From an uncultured Anaerotruncus sp. (lineage in GTDB: Bacteria > Bacillota > Clostridia > Oscillospirales > Ruminococcaceae), in NCBI RefSeq assembly GCF_902490045.1, contig NZ_CABUCJ010000150.1, positions 1-5,098 of the forward strand: a stretch of 5,098 bases of DNA, given 5' to 3'. A model generated the notes under the pieces. It ran no database searches, was not told the DNA's origin, and was given only the letters and a program-made list of their open reading frames with translations. Position 1 is the stretch's first letter, and every line of letters begins with the position of its first letter. Below, piece after piece: positions 4,939-5,098 of the stretch. Position numbers and translations under genes: made by a program.

Positions 4939-5014
4939 GGGAGCTTAGCTCAGCTGGGAGAGCATCTGCCTTACAAGCAGAGGGTCACAGGTTCGAGCCC
5001 TGTAGTTCCCACCA
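4939..5014 (+). tRNA. tRNA-Val (anticodon UAC)
   Basis: A 76-nt canonical cloverleaf with encoded CCA (5012-5014). Acceptor GGGAGCT pairs with AGTTCCC (one G-U), D-arm GCTC/GAGC, anticodon stem TCTGC/GCAGA with loop CTTACAA (anticodon TAC at 4972-4974), T-arm ACAGG/CCTGT with loop TTCGAGC, discriminator A73. It decodes GUA and, with U34 modified, probably other GUN codons. First gene after the operon promoter. Its charging enzyme, ValRS, is encoded at the left of this window. Confidence 0.98.
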
Positions 5015-5021
5015 GTTGTAT

Positions 5022-5098
5022 GGCCCGGTAGTTCAGTTGGTTAGAACGCTAGCCTGTCACGCTAGAGGTCGTGGGTTCGAGCCCCATCCGGGTCGCCA
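5022..5098 (+). tRNA. tRNA-Asp (anticodon GUC)
   Basis: A 77-nt canonical cloverleaf with encoded CCA, ending on the last base of the window. Acceptor GGCCCGG pairs with CCGGGTC (one G-U), D-arm GTTC/GAAC, anticodon stem CTAGC/GCTAG with loop CTGTCAC (anticodon GTC at 5056-5058), T-arm GTGGG/CCCAT (one G-U) with loop TTCGAGC, and discriminator G73, the usual Asp identity element. It lies 7 nt after tRNA-Val with no promoter between, so both come from one transcript, which may continue beyond the window. Confidence 0.98.

Overview
The window is a GC-rich bacterial chromosomal segment with short AT-rich promoter islands. Strong AGGAGG-type ribosome binding sites, sigma-A-like promoters with 17-nt spacers, CCA-encoding tRNA genes, a DUF1836 protein and a short ComEA-like helix-hairpin-helix protein together suggest a GC-rich Firmicute of class Clostridia, perhaps the Oscillospiraceae/Ruminococcaceae group. 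That placement is inference from gene families and signals, not from a phylogenetic marker comparison.

Layout. Positions 1-2580 (- strand) are almost all of valS, valyl-tRNA synthetase, running off the left edge with about 20 C-terminal residues missing. It has its own promoter (2626-2654) and a short leader with no T-box. Positions 2755-3285 (-) are a DUF1836 protein ending in a strong hairpin terminator (2715-2745). A 151-bp AT-rich divergent region (3286-3436) carries back-to-back promoters and a 17-bp dyad. It is followed by a hemolysin III/PAQR-family membrane protein (3437-4090, +), closed by an 18-bp perfect hairpin. A membrane-anchored ComEA-like DNA-binding protein (4208-4561, +) comes next. 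It converges on a 58-residue uncharacterised small gene on the - strand (4616-4792) that has its own RBS and its own terminator. The right end is a tRNA operon (+) with a consensus promoter, tRNA-Val(UAC) and tRNA-Asp(GUC). The second tRNA ends exactly at the window edge.

Function. Most units look independently transcribed. The only thematic link is translation: valS and a tRNA-Val gene lie about 2.4 kb apart. The divergent DUF1836/hemolysin III pair could be a regulator-target pair, but this is a hypothesis. I see no mobile element, CRISPR array, phage gene or clearly new multi-gene system. The items most worth a second look are the 58-aa gene, the dyad in the hemolysin III leader, and the stand-alone short ComEA-like protein.
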